From positions 1 to 20,827 of the IMG/VR virus record IMGVR_UViG_3300021961_000773: a DNA stretch of 20,827 bases. One strand, 5' to 3'. Under the pieces are notes generated by a model, which saw nothing but the letters and a program-made list of their open reading frames with translations, did no database searches and had not been told where the DNA came from. The stretch is from a virus. The position numbers and the translations under genes are program-made. Positions 20,441-20,827 of this stretch are shown here, in pieces. Within the stretch, counting starts at the first letter, position 1, and each line of letters starts with the position of its first letter.

Positions 20441-20827
20441 TGATATCTCCAGTAATGATTTTCAATCCAAGCCTGTCAAAAGCTACGAACGGTTCCTGCG
20501 TGGTCACATCGCAGTTGGCGAACAGATCATCTATCTGCGCCTGAGTAACGGACATACCCGCCTCAATGCACATATTATACAATGCAACGGGGTCACCCGG
20601 AATATCATCAATCAAGTCCCAAGTATCCAGTTCACTGTCGTATTCCCAGACTTGTTCAGGCATCAAAGCTGCAAACTCGGTACTGATGTATCCCGTCGAG
20701 ATACAGTGCGTGGCTGGTTCGTTGCCGTCTGCCGACAGCCCGGTGATCCACATTCCTGCGCCGTGGACGGGTGACAGCGACTCAGCGATCTGCCGTGCAA
20801 GCGGTGCCTCGGCAGCGGTGACAATCA
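20433..20827 (-). CDS. Conserved phage hypothetical protein, 5' end cut by window edge
   Basis: The reading frame is open to the right edge. It adds 24 codons (IVTAAEAPLARQIAESLS... reading into HGAGMW) before the internal ATG at 20753. The two bases left at the edge are TG, so a single missing A would make ATG the start; the gene is probably complete except for that base, giving about 132 residues. The upstream residues look like real coding sequence and resemble the N-terminus of a recurrent phage hypothetical family that I recall beginning MIVTAAEAPLA. The C-terminal part is acidic (the DSELDTWDLIDDIPGD stretch) and ends FDRLGLKIITGDINA. The function is unknown to me. It overlaps the next gene by 8 bases, so it heads the small-gene cluster seen here. 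The coding call is firm; the role is not. Confidence 0.8.
   Translation of the reverse strand, partial: IVTAAEAPLARQIAESLSPVHGAGMWITGLSADGNEPATHCISTGYISTEFAALMPEQVWEYDSELDTWDLIDDIPGDPVALYNMCIEAGMSVTQAQIDDLFANCDVTTQEPFVAFDRLGLKIITGDINA

Noticed and set aside
1-20827. Rho-independent terminators, tRNAs, attachment sites, integrase or transposon ends
   Set aside because: I looked along both strands for GC stems with T runs, cloverleaf-like segments, integrase motifs and inverted terminal repeats, and found none that I could support by eye.

Overview
The window is 20.8 kb of a tailed double-stranded DNA phage (or prophage) late region. I see no cellular gene, integrase, transposase, tRNA, rRNA or CRISPR array. 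All 31 genes I accept lie on the minus strand, so transcription runs from the right edge to the left. Most gene junctions are TAATG, TGATG, ATGA, GTGA or TTGA overlaps, and no gap exceeds about 80 bases, which suggests one long translationally coupled late operon. The host should be a Gram-negative bacterium, because the lysis cassette encodes an inner-membrane spanin and a lipoprotein spanin. The absence of a tape-measure gene, a major tail protein and tail chaperones, together with an adaptor resembling that of phage SU10 and a large nozzle-like protein, favours a short-tailed (podovirus-like) particle. The small protein families are of the kind common in marine and freshwater phages. Terminase, portal and major capsid genes are not in the window and probably lie upstream, beyond the right edge.

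Layout in transcription order, right to left. (1) 20827-18321: seven small genes. The first is cut by the right edge, probably by a single base. The rest include basic, low-complexity proteins and a membrane-anchored coiled coil. (2) 18311-16184: a neck module with an adaptor-like protein (238 aa), a zinc-ribbon protein, a 48-aa charged protein, an SU10-type adaptor (211 aa, TTG start) and a 91-aa conserved hypothetical. (3) 16172-15223: two small beta-rich virion proteins. (4) 15220-8527: a host-contact module of six consecutive genes: a tandem LamG-like protein, two small proteins, a 654-aa fibre with about 19 repeats of about 22 residues, a 557-aa GGTG tail fibre, and a glycine-rich tip protein. 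(5) 8517-7239: lysis cassette with a 43-aa membrane protein, M15 peptidase endolysin, holin candidate, and an Rz-like spanin with an Rz1-like lipoprotein gene nested out of frame inside it. (6) 7239-3166: a 770-aa nozzle-like protein and three further structural proteins. (7) 3085-1: a 785-aa internal or structural protein, a GNAT acetyltransferase, and the start of a protein beginning Met-Cys-Cys-Gly8 that runs off the left edge.

The genes fit together as a late module: neck and nozzle proteins close the packaged head, the fibre block provides receptor binding and is the part most obviously shaped by duplication, and the lysis cassette releases progeny. GC content shifts between modules (about 55-60% in the right-hand small genes and the ends of the 785-aa gene, roughly 40-45% in the adaptor and nozzle regions), which fits mosaic assembly. 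All family assignments are made from memory of sequence patterns, with no database search.
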